From: Lentisphaeria bacterium UBA1784
GTDB lineage: Bacteria; Verrucomicrobiota; Lentisphaeria; Victivallales; Victivallaceae
Direction: 5' to 3'
NCBI GenBank assembly: GCA_002315455.1
Contig: DCGG01000164.1
Location: 462 to 6,775, forward strand
DNA: 6,314 bases
The notes under the pieces were generated by a model, which was not told the DNA's origin, ran no database searches, and saw nothing but the letters and a program-made list of their open reading frames with translations. This document shows positions 5,238 through 6,314 of the stretch, piece after piece; position 1 is the stretch's first letter, and each line of letters begins with the position of its first letter. Both the position numbers and the translations under genes were made by a program.

Positions 5238-5301
5238 GAACAGGAGTTCGACCCCCGCTCTGCGGAGAGAGCCGCCTGTTCGATGGATCCGTTTCGGGTC
5301 C
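5238..5301 (+). promoter_or_regulatory. Two-hairpin 5' leader of the Aas-like gene
   Basis: GAACAGG (5238-5244) and CCTGTTC (5275-5281) form a perfect 7-bp outer stem, which encloses a 5-bp stem GCTCT/AGAGC (5257-5261, 5268-5272). A second hairpin follows directly: GGATCC-GTTTC-GGGTCC (5285-5301) with one T.G pair. Both lie between the predicted transcription start and the Shine-Dalgarno AAAAGG (5332-5337), which is left unpaired by these folds. A 5' stabilising role or a regulatory leader are both possible. It is not a class I recognise. Confidence 0.4.
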
Positions 5302-5345
5302 GATACCGTCTGATATTCAAAATAAGACAATAAAAGGCGTGTCTC

Positions 5346-6314
5346 ATGTTCGGGTTCTTGAGTGCTGTCGGTTCTGCCCTGCTGCTGATTTGGGCGGTGT
5401 ACGTTATCTGTGTTCCCTCCGCAATGCTGAAACTGCTGGGATTTCTGCTTCGGCACTCCTTTATCCGGCTTCGTGTGTTCGGACTGGACAACCTGCCGGC
5501 CTCCGGTCCGGTGCTGCTGGTCTCCAACCACATCTCCATGCTGGACCTCCTGCTGATCCAGTCTCTCTCCAAGCGTCCGGTGCGGTTCATGGTCAATGCG
5601 GAGATCGCCCACTATCTGCCCACGCGTTTCATCTTTTGGTATCTGGGAGTGATCGTAGTCCCCAGCGCCCGGCATCCCCGGGAGATGCGCCAGTTCTTCA
5701 GCGAAGTCCGCAACCGCCTCCATGAGGGCGAAGTGCTCTGTCTTTTTCCGGAAGGGGGCATCTCCGGGAACGGCAATCTGATGCGGTTCCGTTCCGGAGT
5801 GGAACCGCTGCTGCCCACCAACGTGGGCGTGACGATCATCCCCATCCGGATCGGCATGCTGCACGGGCGGCTGTTCCACGTCGTCAACGGACGTCTCCGC
5901 TGTCGTTTGCCGGAGTCGCTTCCGGTGGATTTCAGCATTATCTACGGCGCGCCGGTGGAGCCGACCCTCTCCCCCTTCGAACTTCGTCAGAAAATCTCGG
6001 AACTGGGCGCAGAGGCGGAAAAACTGCCTCAGCCCGGCGAACTGCCGTTTCATACTGCGCTTCTCTACCGTGCCAAACGGAAACCCTTCCGCACGCTTTT
6101 TATTGATGCCGCCACCGGCAGGAAACTGAATATTTTCATGGCGCTTGTGGGTGGCATCCTGCTCTCCCGGAAAGTCCGTACCCTGAACCGCGGAGAGACG
6201 GAGTACGTAGGAGTTCTGCTCCCCAACGGGACCGTCGCCGCCGCCACGCTCCTCGGCGTCCTCTATGCGGACCGGACTCCGGCCGTCATCAACTACAGCG
6301 CGGGACAGGACGTG
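5346..6314 (+). CDS. aas: Aas-like bifunctional acyltransferase / acyl-ACP synthetase (3' truncated)
   Basis: The frame is open from ATG 5346 to the window end (323 residues visible). An in-frame TAA at 5331 with no other start after it fixes the start, and AAAAGG at 5332-5337 gives a modest Shine-Dalgarno. Residues 5-35 form a hydrophobic N-terminal segment. A PlsC-type acyltransferase domain follows, with catalytic NHISMLD (H62, D67 of HX4D), LGVIVVPSAR (100-109), FPEGGIS (134-140) and VTIIPIRIG (162-170). From about residue 245 a second domain begins, with RKVRTLNRGETEYVGVLLPNG (quoted in part: EYVGVLLPNG) and TPAVINYSAG, the opening of an AMP-binding acyl-CoA/ACP synthetase as in Aas. Aas re-acylates 2-acyl-lysophosphatidylethanolamine and loads fatty acids on ACP at the inner membrane. 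The AMP-binding motifs proper lie outside the window, so a shorter or differently fused protein cannot be excluded. Its gene is divergent from the plsX operon. Confidence 0.88.
   Translation, partial: MFGFLSAVGSALLLIWAVYVICVPSAMLKLLGFLLRHSFIRLRVFGLDNLPASGPVLLVSNHISMLDLLLIQSLSKRPVRFMVNAEIAHYLPTRFIFWYLGVIVVPSARHPREMRQFFSEVRNRLHEGEVLCLFPEGGISGNGNLMRFRSGVEPLLPTNVGVTIIPIRIGMLHGRLFHVVNGRLRCRLPESLPVDFSIIYGAPVEPTLSPFELRQKISELGAEAEKLPQPGELPFHTALLYRAKRKPFRTLFIDAATGRKLNIFMALVGGILLSRKVRTLNRGETEYVGVLLPNGTVAAATLLGVLYADRTPAVINYSAGQDV

Noticed and set aside
5160..6053. A 297-codon open frame on the minus strand
   Set aside because: It is antisense to the Aas-like gene, which has the HX4D and FPEG catalytic motifs in the plus frame, and it overlaps the divergent promoters.

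Overview
This window comes from a GC-rich bacterial chromosome. Codon use is strongly biased to G/C in the third position, and intergenic spaces are short. The content is mostly housekeeping: 50S ribosomal protein L32, PlsX, tRNA-His, a ClC channel/transporter, and an Aas-type acyltransferase/acyl-ACP synthetase that points to a Gram-negative-type envelope. My impression is a PVC-type bacterium such as Lentisphaerota or Verrucomicrobiota. No marker in the window proves this, so treat the taxonomy as a guess.

Layout: (1) Bases 2-937 (+) hold the 3' part of a ClC-family gene with two C-terminal CBS domains. (2) A sigma70-like promoter (934-962) overlaps its stop codon and precedes a 448-residue AAA+/P-loop ATPase at 1037-2383 (+), which resembles DUF815-type proteins. 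(3) Bases 2384-2776 have no credible gene. They are packed with hairpins and contain a near-perfect 75-bp direct repeat (period 199 bp). (4) A minus-strand tRNA-His (2821-2898) follows, with its own promoter upstream and a strong intrinsic terminator downstream. (5) A minus-strand cluster rpmF - plsX - coiled-coil/tail-anchored membrane protein (4893 down to 3016) has gaps of only 21 and 15 bp and is probably an operon driven from about 5114-5141. (6) A divergent plus-strand promoter (5202-5230) and a structured leader of about 110 nt precede an Aas-like gene that starts at 5346 and runs off the window end.

Functional theme: the right half is about phospholipid synthesis. PlsX makes acyl-phosphate from acyl-ACP. 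The divergent Aas-like protein would re-acylate lysophospholipid and activate free fatty acid. The two transcription units share one control region of roughly 100 bp, with a small palindrome between the two promoters. The unknown membrane-anchored coiled-coil protein sits directly after plsX, the slot where fabH is often found. The left half (ClC, ATPase) shows no clear functional link to it.

I did not find a clear new defence system, mobile element or CRISPR array. The features most worth a second look are the hairpin repeats with varied but self-complementary stems at 2402-2756, the unknown gene after plsX, the divergent ATPase, and the structured leaders around the divergent promoters.
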